A stretch of 64,000 nt of DNA. Origin: Curtobacterium sp. S6 (GTDB lineage Bacteria > Actinomycetota > Actinomycetes > Actinomycetales > Micrococcaceae). The notes under the pieces are model-generated. The model was not told the DNA's origin and made no database searches. It was given only the letters and a program-made list of their open reading frames with translations. The stretch's first letter is position 1, and each line of letters begins with the position of its first letter. Position numbers and translations under genes: made by a program. The stretch covers positions 102,433-166,432 of the forward strand of contig NZ_KL537415.1 in assembly GCF_000710345.2 (NCBI RefSeq). The letters run 5' to 3'. Positions 18,056-26,195 of the stretch are shown one piece after another.

Positions 18056-19227
18056 GGGAGTGCCTTCTGGCGTTGGAGGGATAGTTTCGCTTCGGTGATC
18101 GTGCTTCCGGCGAGGATCACATACGCGTGCCGGTCCGCAGAGCACACCATGTCGCCGCGGTGACCTGCCGCTTTCAGGACATCGGCCTCTTGCACACTCT
18201 CGGTCCGTCGTACTGTGTCCAGCCAGTGCTGATCGGTGGATGGCCAGGTGCGCAGATCGGGGAAGAGGACGCTCGCCTGGTTGCCGGTTGGTTCTGCGTC
18301 GGGCAGTTGTTGATGCTGGTAGGCGGTGAACAGCGCCTCGAATGCCGACCGGCCAACGCTCCACTTCATGAGGTCAGCGATGTGGTCGCCGCCGACTCGT
18401 CCGTGGGCTTCAATGAGCCGGGGTTGCCCGTCCTCGAGAATGAACTCACTGTGCGAGAGCCCAAACCGGTAGTCGGCGGCGTCGAGAACCGCGCGGGCCG
18501 CATCGAATAAGCGATCCCGATGCTCGTCTGGGATTCGAGCCGGCTGATGGTGGCCCGTCTCGACCAGTCCGCTCGTCCCGCCCGTTTCTTTCTCGGTCAC
18601 CACCAAGGGGCGGTGCACACCATTCCAGGAGATGCTTTCCACCGAGAACTCGGATCCGACGAACCGCTGCTCGACGAGGTAGGTGCCGGGCTCCAGCTGG
18701 ACGGCGTGAAGCTGCCTTTCCGAGGTGATGCTGTGTACCCCACGGCTGCCGGAGCCGGAGTTTGGTTTAACGACGATGCCGTGGGGAGCTCGCGCGAAGA
18801 ACCGCCGAAGGCCTCCGTCCGACTCCTCCGAAATGTTTGCTGACCAGTGGAGTCCGTTAAGGGGCGAATCGGTGGGCAGCGACGCCCGCAGTCGATGCTT
18901 GTCCCGCATCACTTCCAGGCTCCTCACCGTGGGGAAATTCCCGCCCGCCAGGCCCAGGGCACTGTTCACGAGCGCGGCCACCTGAGAACTGTCGTCTCCC
19001 AGGCCGACGCACAGCACTTCCTCCGGGGGATGCCCGCTCCTCCCGACGATCGGCTCGAGGGCGCGCGTGACCTCGAGGGCGTCTAACGGGTCGGCCACCT
19101 CGACGGCCTCCCGTTCGGTGGTCAGCGAGGAGAGCGACCGAGCATCCGCGACGGCGGTCATCGAGGCGCCCACCGATTCGGCCGCGTCGAGGACGGCCTG
19201 GCGAGGGTTAAGGACGAAGAAGATCAC
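18052..19227 (-). CDS. ATP-grasp carboxylate-amine ligase (L-amino-acid ligase type)
   Basis: 391 aa. An N-terminal preATP-grasp region (MIFFVLNPRQAVLD) is followed by the ATP-grasp core: ATP-binding VVKPNSGSGSRGV near residue 150, hinge YLVEQRFVGSEFSVE, and the metal-binding stretch HSEFILEDGQPRLIEAHGR near residue 260, followed by GGD. The EAHGRVGGD form is the variant seen in dipeptide-forming ligases related to BacD and DdaF/DdaG rather than biotin carboxylase. The start ATG 19227 overlaps the MFS stop (ATGA), and its own stop overlaps the next GTG, so it is translationally coupled on both sides. Substrates unknown. Confidence 0.82.
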   Translation of the reverse strand: MIFFVLNPRQAVLDAAESVGASMTAVADARSLSSLTTEREAVEVADPLDALEVTRALEPIVGRSGHPPEEVLCVGLGDDSSQVAALVNSALGLAGGNFPTVRSLEVMRDKHRLRASLPTDSPLNGLHWSANISEESDGGLRRFFARAPHGIVVKPNSGSGSRGVHSITSERQLHAVQLEPGTYLVEQRFVGSEFSVESISWNGVHRPLVVTEKETGGTSGLVETGHHQPARIPDEHRDRLFDAARAVLDAADYRFGLSHSEFILEDGQPRLIEAHGRVGGDHIADLMKWSVGRSAFEALFTAYQHQQLPDAEPTGNQASVLFPDLRTWPSTDQHWLDTVRRTESVQEADVLKAAGHRGDMVCSADRHAYVILAGSTITEAKLSLQRQKALP

Positions 19228-20423
19228 GAGTCCACCTTTCGACGTGAGAGAACCGCGGAACCGGAGAAGCCGAGGGCGGCCACCGGAAGCACCAGCCAGA
19301 GAACTGAACCGGGGGTGCCGAGATGCTCGATTAGGGCGCCGCCCGCACTCGAGCCCGCCAGCGAGGACACGCCGCCGACCGTGGCGGTAGTGCCGTACGC
19401 GCGAGTGAGCCCAGGCCCCTCACTGCGGAGCCGCGCGGTCACCTCATCGAGGGTCGGGCTGATCAGAAGCTCAGCCAGGCTGAACAACGTCGCGAAGGCA
19501 ATCACGGCTCCCGGCCCCGCCGGTATGGGCAACACCAGGAACGCTCCACCGAACACCAGGAATCCGGTGGCGAGAATATGCGGGGATCGGACGCCCTTGA
19601 GGAGCCCGACGAGGAGCGGATACTGCACGACGAGGATAAGTATCGCGTTACCCGTGTACACCCACGTCGAGCCCAGCGGGGTGCCGAACCCTCTCTCCGC
19701 GTAGACGGGGACAACGAGCGCCCACTGGGAGTAGATGCCCCAGTACGCCAACGTGCAGCCGAGCAGAACGAGGAAGGGCTTGTCGAACCCGGGCCCGGAC
19801 CGGGCAGCCGCTCGTCCCGCCGGCGGGGCACCCTCCTCCGGCGGCTGGAACGTGACGAAGAACAGGCCCAAGCCCAGCACCACGTATGAGATGACCACGG
19901 AAAGAACGATCACCGAGAATGACGCCGCGACGAAGACCAGACCACCGATGGACGGGCCGACGAGAGCACCGATGTTCACGGCGATGGATCTCATCGTGAT
20001 GGTTCGACGGTCGGCAGAGGCACGCATGAGCTCGGTTTTGAGCGCCAAAGCGGTGGAGGAACTACCTATGCTGGCGACCACGGCGCCGGCCGCGTAGACC
20101 AGTGTGTTGCCGTCGATCGCGAAAGCCAGAAGACCCACGCTGCGCAGGGCCAGACCGCCGACGGCTAGAGCCCTGGACCCCAACCGGGCGTTGACCCTGC
20201 CTATCAACCCCGACAAGATCTGCCCCGTGCCCGAGAGGAGCCCGAGGACCGCTCCGGTAGCGCCGGCGCCTATACCGCGATCCAGGAGTTCAAGGGTTAT
20301 CAGCGGATAGAACATGAACGTGGTGACGCCGCTGACCACAATCGCGGAGAGGAGGAGCCCCGTTGACGAGGTTGGCTGGCCACCGGCGCCGGGGAGCGTG
20401 GCATCGGGAGGCTGCGCGGTCAC
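19224..20423 (-). CDS. MFS transporter, probable product exporter of the ATP-grasp cluster
   Basis: 399 aa with about twelve hydrophobic segments. Motif C-like VNIGALVGPSIGG lies in TM5, and the N-half loop reads GLIGRVNARLGSRALAVGG, a motif A relative. It is an MFS of the drug:H+ antiporter kind. It sits between two ATP-grasp ligase genes with 4-base overlaps on both sides (GTGA upstream, ATGA downstream), so it is made together with them. The usual meaning in such operons is export and self-protection. It could instead import a precursor. Confidence 0.82.
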   Translation of the reverse strand: MTAQPPDATLPGAGGQPTSSTGLLLSAIVVSGVTTFMFYPLITLELLDRGIGAGATGAVLGLLSGTGQILSGLIGRVNARLGSRALAVGGLALRSVGLLAFAIDGNTLVYAAGAVVASIGSSSTALALKTELMRASADRRTITMRSIAVNIGALVGPSIGGLVFVAASFSVIVLSVVISYVVLGLGLFFVTFQPPEEGAPPAGRAAARSGPGFDKPFLVLLGCTLAYWGIYSQWALVVPVYAERGFGTPLGSTWVYTGNAILILVVQYPLLVGLLKGVRSPHILATGFLVFGGAFLVLPIPAGPGAVIAFATLFSLAELLISPTLDEVTARLRSEGPGLTRAYGTTATVGGVSSLAGSSAGGALIEHLGTPGSVLWLVLPVAALGFSGSAVLSRRKVDS

Positions 20424-21568
20424 CGGATGTCCACCGTGAGCGCTTGCGATGCCGCGATGGCCCGATCCTGAGCGAGTGCCGGCGTGTTGGCGGTGGCAAA
20501 GACGTTGCCGATGCGCGCCCGGTACGAGTGAGTGTCCGAGACCCGGTCACCCACGGATTTCGACGCGGTCCACCCCGGCCGCCCAGGGTAATTCTGGAGC
20601 TCCTGGAGGCCGTCAACACCGCGCAGTCGACCCATGCTGGTGGCGTACACGCTCACGTGGCTGTGCCCGGCGTGAATCTCACGGGAGTTCGGCAGGTCGG
20701 GCTCGAGGTTAAGCGCGTCGTCGACCGCTAAGGCATACGGGTCAAAGTTGGTGCATTCGTCGATGGCGGGTGTGATCAGGGCGCCCGGCATCCGGGCGTT
20801 GAGTTCGACCAGTGCGAACCCGTGGGAGGTCTCGATGAACTCGATGTGAGCGAAGCCGACGTCATACCGTAGCGCCTCGAGAAGCCCGCGGGCCCAGCGT
20901 TGCACGTCCGCTTCCCACGGCGTGCCGTGCTCGTGGGGGAACGTCTTGACCTTCTCCAAGAACAGTGGAGGGGCCGTCAGGACACGGTTGGTCACGCCGA
21001 AGAAGACCGTTGCTTTGCCGTTCGACCAGAGCTCCGCCGAATAGACGGGGCCGCGGTAGTAGGGCTCGGTCATGTACTCCGCGGGGTCGTCGAGGGACTC
21101 GAGCGATGCGCGGAGTTCGTCTTCCGTACGCACCAGAGTCACACCCGCGGATCCGGTACCGCCTCGGGGTTTCAGGATCTTCGGGAGCTGATCGAGGGAG
21201 CCGGCAGGTTCCCCGCTCACCGCGTTTCGGACCCACTGCTTATCGCGCAGATCTCGCAGTCGCGCTGACGTGAAACGACGAGGCAGTTCGAACTCTTCGC
21301 GGAGCTCAGCTGCGACGACGCCCCAGGTGTCGGTGGGGCTGAAAACCCCACCGATCGTGTCTCGTTCGCTTCGGACGTACTCGCGCAACGTCGCGTGATC
21401 GCGCGTGGGAAAGGTCAGCACGTCGAGCCCGTCCACATCGGAGTAGATCGTGGGGTCCTCCGCGAGCAGCCTGAGCCGGTACCCGCGCGTGCTCGCGTGG
21501 TCGGCCATCCGCCGCACCCCAGCTGTCATCGCCTCCACGGCCAGTAGGATCTTCACTGCCGTTTGCAC
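20420..21568 (-). CDS. ATP-grasp ligase, carbamoyl-phosphate/biotin-carboxylase fold type
   Basis: 382 aa. The N-terminal Rossmann region (VKILLAVEAM...) precedes the ATP-grasp core: glycine loop KILKPRGGTGSAGVTLV near residue 130, and the C-terminal metal ligands FALVELNARMPGALITP near residue 255, where Glu, Asn and Arg are canonical. It is the first of three ATP-grasp genes in the operon. GTG 21568 has GAAGGG 4 nt upstream; an inner GTG at 21556 has no fitting ribosome site. It lies 12 bp after the PLP-enzyme stop. It probably couples the unusual amino acid made by the two upstream enzymes to another amino or carboxylic acid. Confidence 0.82.
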   Translation of the reverse strand: MQTAVKILLAVEAMTAGVRRMADHASTRGYRLRLLAEDPTIYSDVDGLDVLTFPTRDHATLREYVRSERDTIGGVFSPTDTWGVVAAELREEFELPRRFTSARLRDLRDKQWVRNAVSGEPAGSLDQLPKILKPRGGTGSAGVTLVRTEDELRASLESLDDPAEYMTEPYYRGPVYSAELWSNGKATVFFGVTNRVLTAPPLFLEKVKTFPHEHGTPWEADVQRWARGLLEALRYDVGFAHIEFIETSHGFALVELNARMPGALITPAIDECTNFDPYALAVDDALNLEPDLPNSREIHAGHSHVSVYATSMGRLRGVDGLQELQNYPGRPGWTASKSVGDRVSDTHSYRARIGNVFATANTPALAQDRAIAASQALTVDIR

Positions 21569-21580
21569 CGTCCCTTCGGT

Positions 21581-22666
21581 CTAGCCCTGATCGGTTGCTG
21601 AGTGGCTCCTGACTACAGGACGCCGATCCGTGGTGTGCGCGGTTCGCGTGCCCCACGAGCTTTCCTGCCCCACGCGATAAAGCTGCCCCGACCATTCCGC
21701 GTAGCACCACGGTGGCCGCAGGTCGGAACGCCGGGTCACCGGTTCGGGGGAGAAAGCGGACAACTGCGGGGAGGAAGGTTCCTCGAAAACTTGGCGGGTG
21801 TATCGATGCCCCGTGTCCGCGGCCAACATCACCACGTGCCTTGGTTCCGCCTCGCGCGAGGCCCACCGGGACACGAGGTAGTTCGCTCCGCTCGACAAAC
21901 CGGCGAAAACCCCGGTGTCCCGAAGGAGCGCTTGGGCGCCGACCACCGCGGGTTCGAACCCGACCCAGTGGATCTGGTCGTAGAGGCTGTAGTCGATGTT
22001 GCGGAACTCGATCGCGCTACCGATTCCCGCGATGATGATCTGGGGGTCGTCGACGTGCTCGCTACCGAAGGACACGCTCCCGAACGGCTGGATCCCCCAC
22101 AGCCTGTGGTCCACGCCGGTGGTGTTCCACCGGTGCGCGATTCCGGCCGTGGACGCCCCCGACCCCACACCCCCTACGAGCAGAAGCGGCTCGTCAGGTG
22201 TTCCCTGGGCTATCCGATCGGCGACCCGCTGATAGCCCAGGTAGTGAACGTTGTCGTGGTACTGGCGCATCCAGTGGGCGTCGGGATGTTCTTCGAGGTA
22301 TCGGTGGACCCTCGCGACACGGTCATTCTGGTCCAGGGCCAGCGAACTCTGGTTCGGCGCCTGCTCGACCGTCGCTCCCAACGCGAGCAGCTGGGCCTTC
22401 AAGGTGGCGTCGACGGTCACCGACGCGACGATGTGACACCGGTAGCCCTTCCAGTGGGAGACCAGGGCTAGCGCGTAGGCGTAGATGCCGCTGGAGCTGT
22501 CGACCAGGGTGTCGCCTCGTCGAATCTCGCCGGTGGACTCGAGATGGTCGATGGCGCCGATGACAGAGGCAACCTTCATGGATTCGAAGCGGACCACCGT
22601 GAGATTCTCAGCCACGCGAACGATGTCGGGTTCGGCCAAGCACTGTGCGATGTGTTCATGCGTCAT
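21581..22666 (-). CDS. Fold-type II PLP enzyme, cysteine synthase/SbnA-like
   Basis: 361 aa. The likely PLP lysine is Lys31 in RFESMKVAS, in the position of the NxTxSxKDR lysine of CysK. Next come the substrate loop DSSSGIYAYALAL (TSGNTG equivalent), the PLP-phosphate loop GGVGSGASTAG, and a C-terminal SSGANY whose Ser contacts the pyridine nitrogen. All the parts of a beta-replacement enzyme are there, but the motifs are divergent from housekeeping CysK. The neighbour upstream is a PduX-like kinase, and SbnA-type enzymes use O-phospho-L-serine. I therefore infer that this one converts a phosphorylated Ser or Thr to a new amino acid. ATG 22666 has GAAGGTGGG upstream and overlaps the kinase stop by 11 bp. 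Confidence 0.82.
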   Translation of the reverse strand: MTHEHIAQCLAEPDIVRVAENLTVVRFESMKVASVIGAIDHLESTGEIRRGDTLVDSSSGIYAYALALVSHWKGYRCHIVASVTVDATLKAQLLALGATVEQAPNQSSLALDQNDRVARVHRYLEEHPDAHWMRQYHDNVHYLGYQRVADRIAQGTPDEPLLLVGGVGSGASTAGIAHRWNTTGVDHRLWGIQPFGSVSFGSEHVDDPQIIIAGIGSAIEFRNIDYSLYDQIHWVGFEPAVVGAQALLRDTGVFAGLSSGANYLVSRWASREAEPRHVVMLAADTGHRYTRQVFEEPSSPQLSAFSPEPVTRRSDLRPPWCYAEWSGQLYRVGQESSWGTRTAHTTDRRPVVRSHSATDQG

Positions 22667-23588
22667 GTGAGCCCACCTTCTCGAATCGTGCGGTGAGGTC
22701 ACGTGCGTGGAAGTAGCGAGAAAGGCGTTCCTTATCCGCGATGCTGAGAGAGGCCGCGAAGAGCAGCATCACGATGGACCCGGTATGTGCTCGGGCGACG
22801 CCGATTGCTCCCAACTTCCGGAAGTCTCTGCCGAGCTCGTCGATGACGGGGTTCGGCAGGTAGTCCTGGGCAAGGAGAGCGCTACGCGTTGCTTCCTGCG
22901 CGACAACCTCGAGGTCTCGGCCGCGCAGTCCCTGGCGTATCCGCGCCAGGGACTCGGCGTAGTCGCGGGCGTTCTGGCGGTATGCAGCCAGGAGTTCGGC
23001 CTCACTGACGCGCCTGGTCTCAACGCCGGAACCGCTCAGGGCGTAGCAGGCGTGAAACGCGATATCCGAACCGAAGTCCTCGATCAACACGTGTTCCGAC
23101 GTCTTATAGAGCGACACCGAAGGGCGGAAGACGGGGTCTGATCGTTCGAGCCTTCGCAGTATGGCGATCACGTCCTGTTCCAGGAGGACCACGCCCGCGG
23201 CGTCGGCGAGGCACCGGAGAAAAGCCACGATATCCGCGGTGGAGCTGGCCATTCCGTGCCCGGTGGCTAAACCGGAGTCGAATGCCCAGGCCCCGCTCGG
23301 TATCCGCGCCCCCGGGTAGCGTTCGTGGAATTTGACCAGCGCGGCCTGCCGCAGAGGCGTCAGGCACGACGCGGGGTTTTGCGATTTTGCAGATGAGGAA
23401 AGTACAGCGCGGCTGAAGGATGCGGTCGGTAGCGATACCACCGCCACGGTCTCGTCTACCGGCCCTTGCCAGAGTTCCCCCAGAACGCCGTGCGCTATGC
23501 CGATGGCTGCCCGACGATCGGGTGGCGCCCAAGAACCATCCCGAGAACGTACGGTTGCGTCGCTGACTCCCTCTACCTTGACTTGCAT
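22656..23588 (-). CDS. GHMP-superfamily kinase resembling L-threonine kinase PduX
   Basis: 310 aa, first gene of the operon. The N-terminal motif GIAHGVLGELWQG corresponds to the GxxGELxQG start of PduX kinases. The GHMP ATP-binding loop is ATGHGMASSTADI (res ~117-129). The C-terminal motif reads GAIGVARAHTGSIVMLLF. PduX phosphorylates L-threonine to O-phospho-L-threonine for cobalamin side-chain synthesis, but no cobalamin gene is seen here. The partner is a PLP beta-replacement enzyme plus ligases. The likely job is to activate the hydroxyl of Thr, Ser or an analogue for replacement. ATG 23588 has only a weak GGGACGGG upstream. Substrate is inferred, not proven. Confidence 0.75.
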   Translation of the reverse strand: MQVKVEGVSDATVRSRDGSWAPPDRRAAIGIAHGVLGELWQGPVDETVAVVSLPTASFSRAVLSSSAKSQNPASCLTPLRQAALVKFHERYPGARIPSGAWAFDSGLATGHGMASSTADIVAFLRCLADAAGVVLLEQDVIAILRRLERSDPVFRPSVSLYKTSEHVLIEDFGSDIAFHACYALSGSGVETRRVSEAELLAAYRQNARDYAESLARIRQGLRGRDLEVVAQEATRSALLAQDYLPNPVIDELGRDFRKLGAIGVARAHTGSIVMLLFAASLSIADKERLSRYFHARDLTARFEKVGSHDA

Positions 23589-23613
23589 TGCTAGACCCGT
23601 CCCTGCCTAATTC

Positions 23614-23627
23614 ATTGACCTGACAAT
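23614..23627. promoter_or_regulatory. Imperfect palindrome upstream of the ATP-grasp operon
   Basis: ATTGACCTGACAAT (outer ATTG/CAAT arms match, inner bases partly) lies 26 bp upstream of the kinase ATG, in the only sizeable upstream gap of the operon. It may be a regulator site. No regulator gene belongs to the cluster. Confidence 0.35.
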
Positions 23628-23800
23628 AACGACCTAGAGGTGTGGCATAAATCTCGCCAGCAGGATACGCCCCTAGTCACAGCCTGTAAAGGGTGTCTCA
23701 CACCGTGGCGGATCCCTCCCCAGGGTTCGCACGGCACGGCCCCGCCAGGCGCACAAACTCGTTTCCACACAAGCCGGCGGCTGGGGGCTAACCTCGAACC

Positions 23801-24214
23801 ATGAGGGTGTTCGTGTATGACGACAATTGCGGTCCCTGCGTTCCCATGGCGCACCTGCTCGCGCGGCGGACCCGGGGCAGATTGGACGTGGCCCCTTTCT
23901 CGACGGTCCGCGAAGAGCTCACCGAGGAAGAAATCGAGCGCTTCGCCGACGAAGCCCTGTATGCGGCCGGGCCGAAACCCTTGGGCGGCGCGACCCTTCC
24001 CGACGTCGCGCACCGCTGGGGGCACGAGGCCATCGCGTGCGGCCTGGCGGCATCCCACCACCGTGCCGACCGACTGATCGCGCGAATCATCCTTGCCCCC
24101 GGGGTTTCGATGATCGCGCGCGCGGGCTACCGCTGGTTTTCTCACAACAGGTCGCGATTCGGCGGCACATCCTGCGGGATCCCGGCCTCGCGGAATACTT
24201 TACAAGACATATAA
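23801..24214 (+). CDS. DCC-family thiol-disulfide oxidoreductase-like protein (DUF393)
   Basis: 137 aa. An N-terminal DDNCGPC motif replaces the classic DGxCxxC of DUF393 proteins, preceded by a short strand VFVYDD. The C-terminus has AGYRWFSHNRSRFGG, resembling the family's YRxxARNRxR tail. Partner and substrate are unknown. The ATG at 23801 is 6 nt after TAACCT with no ribosome site, suggesting leaderless transcription. It is divergent from the ATP-grasp operon; nothing ties it to that pathway. Confidence 0.75.
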   Translation: MRVFVYDDNCGPCVPMAHLLARRTRGRLDVAPFSTVREELTEEEIERFADEALYAAGPKPLGGATLPDVAHRWGHEAIACGLAASHHRADRLIARIILAPGVSMIARAGYRWFSHNRSRFGGTSCGIPASRNTLQDI

Positions 24215-24291
24215 TTTTTCCCGGGAATAAGCGGTAGATTGCCGATGTTGCTATGGTCAACTGACAAGGAATCACGGCCCAGGAGGCACCC

Positions 24292-25404
24292 ATGCAACTC
24301 GGCATCATGACCATCGGCGACGTCACCCAGGACCCCACCACCGGGAAGACCCCCACCGAGAACGAACGCATCAAGGCCACGGTCGCCATCGCCAAGAAGG
24401 CCGAGGAGATCGGGCTGGATGTCTTCGCGACCGGTCAGCACCACAACCCGCCGTTCGTGGCGCCCGGCAACCCGCCCACGCTCATGGCTTTCCTGGCGGC
24501 GCAGACCGAGAGGATCATCCTCTCGACCTCGACGACGCTCATCACCACCATGGATCCGGTGCGCCTGGCCGAAGACTACTCGTACGTCCAGCACCTCGCG
24601 GACGGACGCGTGGACATGATGCTCGGCCGCGGCAACACGGGCCCGGTGTACCCGTGGTTTGGCCGGGATATCCGGCAGGGCGTCAACCTGGCCATCGAGA
24701 ACTACGCCCTGCTGCACCGCCTGTGGACCGAGGAGGTCGTGAACTGGCAGGGCAAGTTCCGCACGCCCTTGCAGTCCTTCACCTCGACGCCGCGGCCGCT
24801 GGACGGCGTCGCGCCCTTCGTCTGGCACGGCTCGATCCGCACCCCCGAGATCGCCGAGCAGGCGGCGTACTACGGCGACGGCTTCTTCCACAACAACATC
24901 TTCTGGAATAAGGAGCACACGCAGCAGATGATCAACCTGTACCGCGAGCGCTTCGAGCATTACGGCCACGGAACGGCCAAGGAAGCGATCGTCGGTCTCG
25001 GCGGGCAGTTCTTCATGCGCCCCAATTCCCAGGATGCCTGGCGGGAATTCCGCCCGTATTTCGACAACGCACCGGTCTACGGCCACGGGCCCACGCTCGA
25101 GGAGTTCACCGATCAGACGCCCCTGACCGTCGGCTCGCCGCAACAGGTCATCGAGAAGACCCTGTCGTTCCGGGATTATGCCGGGGAGTATCAGCGTCAG
25201 CTGTTCCTCGTGGATCACGCCGGCCTGCCGCTGAAGACCGTGCTGGAGCAGCTGGATCTGTTCGGCGAGAAGGTCCTCCCGGAACTCCGGAAGGAATACG
25301 CGGCCTCCCATGACCCGGAGGTCCCCGAGGCTCCGGTGCACCCCCGGGCCGCCGCGGCCCGGGACCACCTCGAAACACGCGAGGAGGCGCAGAACCATGC
25401 GTAA
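24292..25404 (+). CDS. CE1758-type FMN-dependent luciferase-like monooxygenase
   Basis: 370-aa TIM-barrel flavin monooxygenase of the luciferase-like (LLM) class. It has ATGQHHNPPFVAPGNPPT near residue 45 (the EHH-like substrate/FMN region), STSTTLITTMDPVRLAEDY, and GRGNTGPVYPWFG, all typical of the CE1758 group. It oxidises an unknown substrate with FMNH2 and O2. ATG 24292 follows AGGAGG. Its TAA lies within the first codons of the FMN reductase gene (ATGCGTAA overlap), so the two are translated together and the reductase must supply reduced flavin. Confidence 0.87.
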   Translation: MQLGIMTIGDVTQDPTTGKTPTENERIKATVAIAKKAEEIGLDVFATGQHHNPPFVAPGNPPTLMAFLAAQTERIILSTSTTLITTMDPVRLAEDYSYVQHLADGRVDMMLGRGNTGPVYPWFGRDIRQGVNLAIENYALLHRLWTEEVVNWQGKFRTPLQSFTSTPRPLDGVAPFVWHGSIRTPEIAEQAAYYGDGFFHNNIFWNKEHTQQMINLYRERFEHYGHGTAKEAIVGLGGQFFMRPNSQDAWREFRPYFDNAPVYGHGPTLEEFTDQTPLTVGSPQQVIEKTLSFRDYAGEYQRQLFLVDHAGLPLKTVLEQLDLFGEKVLPELRKEYAASHDPEVPEAPVHPRAAAARDHLETREEAQNHA

Positions 25405-26122
25405 CCCGAAGATCGTGGTCGTGGCCGCCGGCCTGTCCGAACCGTCGTCGACCGCCCTGCTGGGCGAGCGCCTCGCGGAAGCCGCTCGCTCCGCTCTGGA
25501 GCGGGCGGGCGTCGAGGCCTCGATCGAGACGGTCAATCTGCGCTCGTTGGCCCACGGCATCGCCGACTACATGACCATGGGATTTCCGTCCGGGCCGATC
25601 GGGGCGGCCCTGGACGCGGTGCGCTCCGCCGACGCCGTCATCGCCGTGACCCCGACTTTCAAGGCCGGGTACACGGGACTGTTCAAGTCCTTCTGGGACC
25701 TGACGGACGACGCCGACCTGACCGGCAAGCCCGTGATCCTCGCGGCGACCGGCGGCACGGCACGCCACTCCCTGATGATCGACGCGGCCATGCGACCGCT
25801 CTTCGCGTACCTGCACGCCGACGTCGTCCCGACCGGCGTTTTCGCGGCGACGGACGACTTCGGCGCGGACACCTCCCTACAATCTCGGATCGACCGGGCG
25901 GGCGAAGAGCTGGCAGAGAGACTGGTCTGGCGGTTCGGGACTGGCGAGGCGATCCGCGGCGTAACGACCGTCCGCGAGGCGGCCGAGGAATCCGTGCCTT
26001 CGGGTTCGGAGGCCGCGGCCTCGTCCGGTCGGGGTGCCGAGGCGCGTCAGCCCGTCCTGCCCGGCGGAAGCGGCCTGCCCCCACTGACGGTGACGCCTTT
26101 CGAGGAGCTGCTGGGCCGGTAG
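25397..26122 (+). CDS. CE1759-type NAD(P)H-dependent FMN reductase
   Basis: 241 aa, flavodoxin-like fold. The phosphate loop region is VAAGLSEPSSTALLG. FMN-contacting segments are TPTFKAGYTGLFKSFWDL and ATGGTARHS, as in NADPH-dependent FMN reductases paired with LLM monooxygenases. The extra C-terminal ~60 residues are low-complexity (Ser/Ala/Gly). It overlaps the monooxygenase gene by 8 bp, with GGAGGCGC upstream. It provides FMNH2 to the monooxygenase. Confidence 0.86.
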   Translation: MRNPKIVVVAAGLSEPSSTALLGERLAEAARSALERAGVEASIETVNLRSLAHGIADYMTMGFPSGPIGAALDAVRSADAVIAVTPTFKAGYTGLFKSFWDLTDDADLTGKPVILAATGGTARHSLMIDAAMRPLFAYLHADVVPTGVFAATDDFGADTSLQSRIDRAGEELAERLVWRFGTGEAIRGVTTVREAAEESVPSGSEAAASSGRGAEARQPVLPGGSGLPPLTVTPFEELLGR

Positions 26123-26195
26123 CGGCCGTCGGCGCGCCGAGCGGAGCGCCCCCGCCCGGCGCACGGCGGTTCGGCCCGTTCGACGCCGTCGCGCG

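Noticed and set aside
22656-23588. PduX in a cobalamin pathway
   Set aside because: No cob/cbi gene in the window, and the operon partners are ligases and an exporter.
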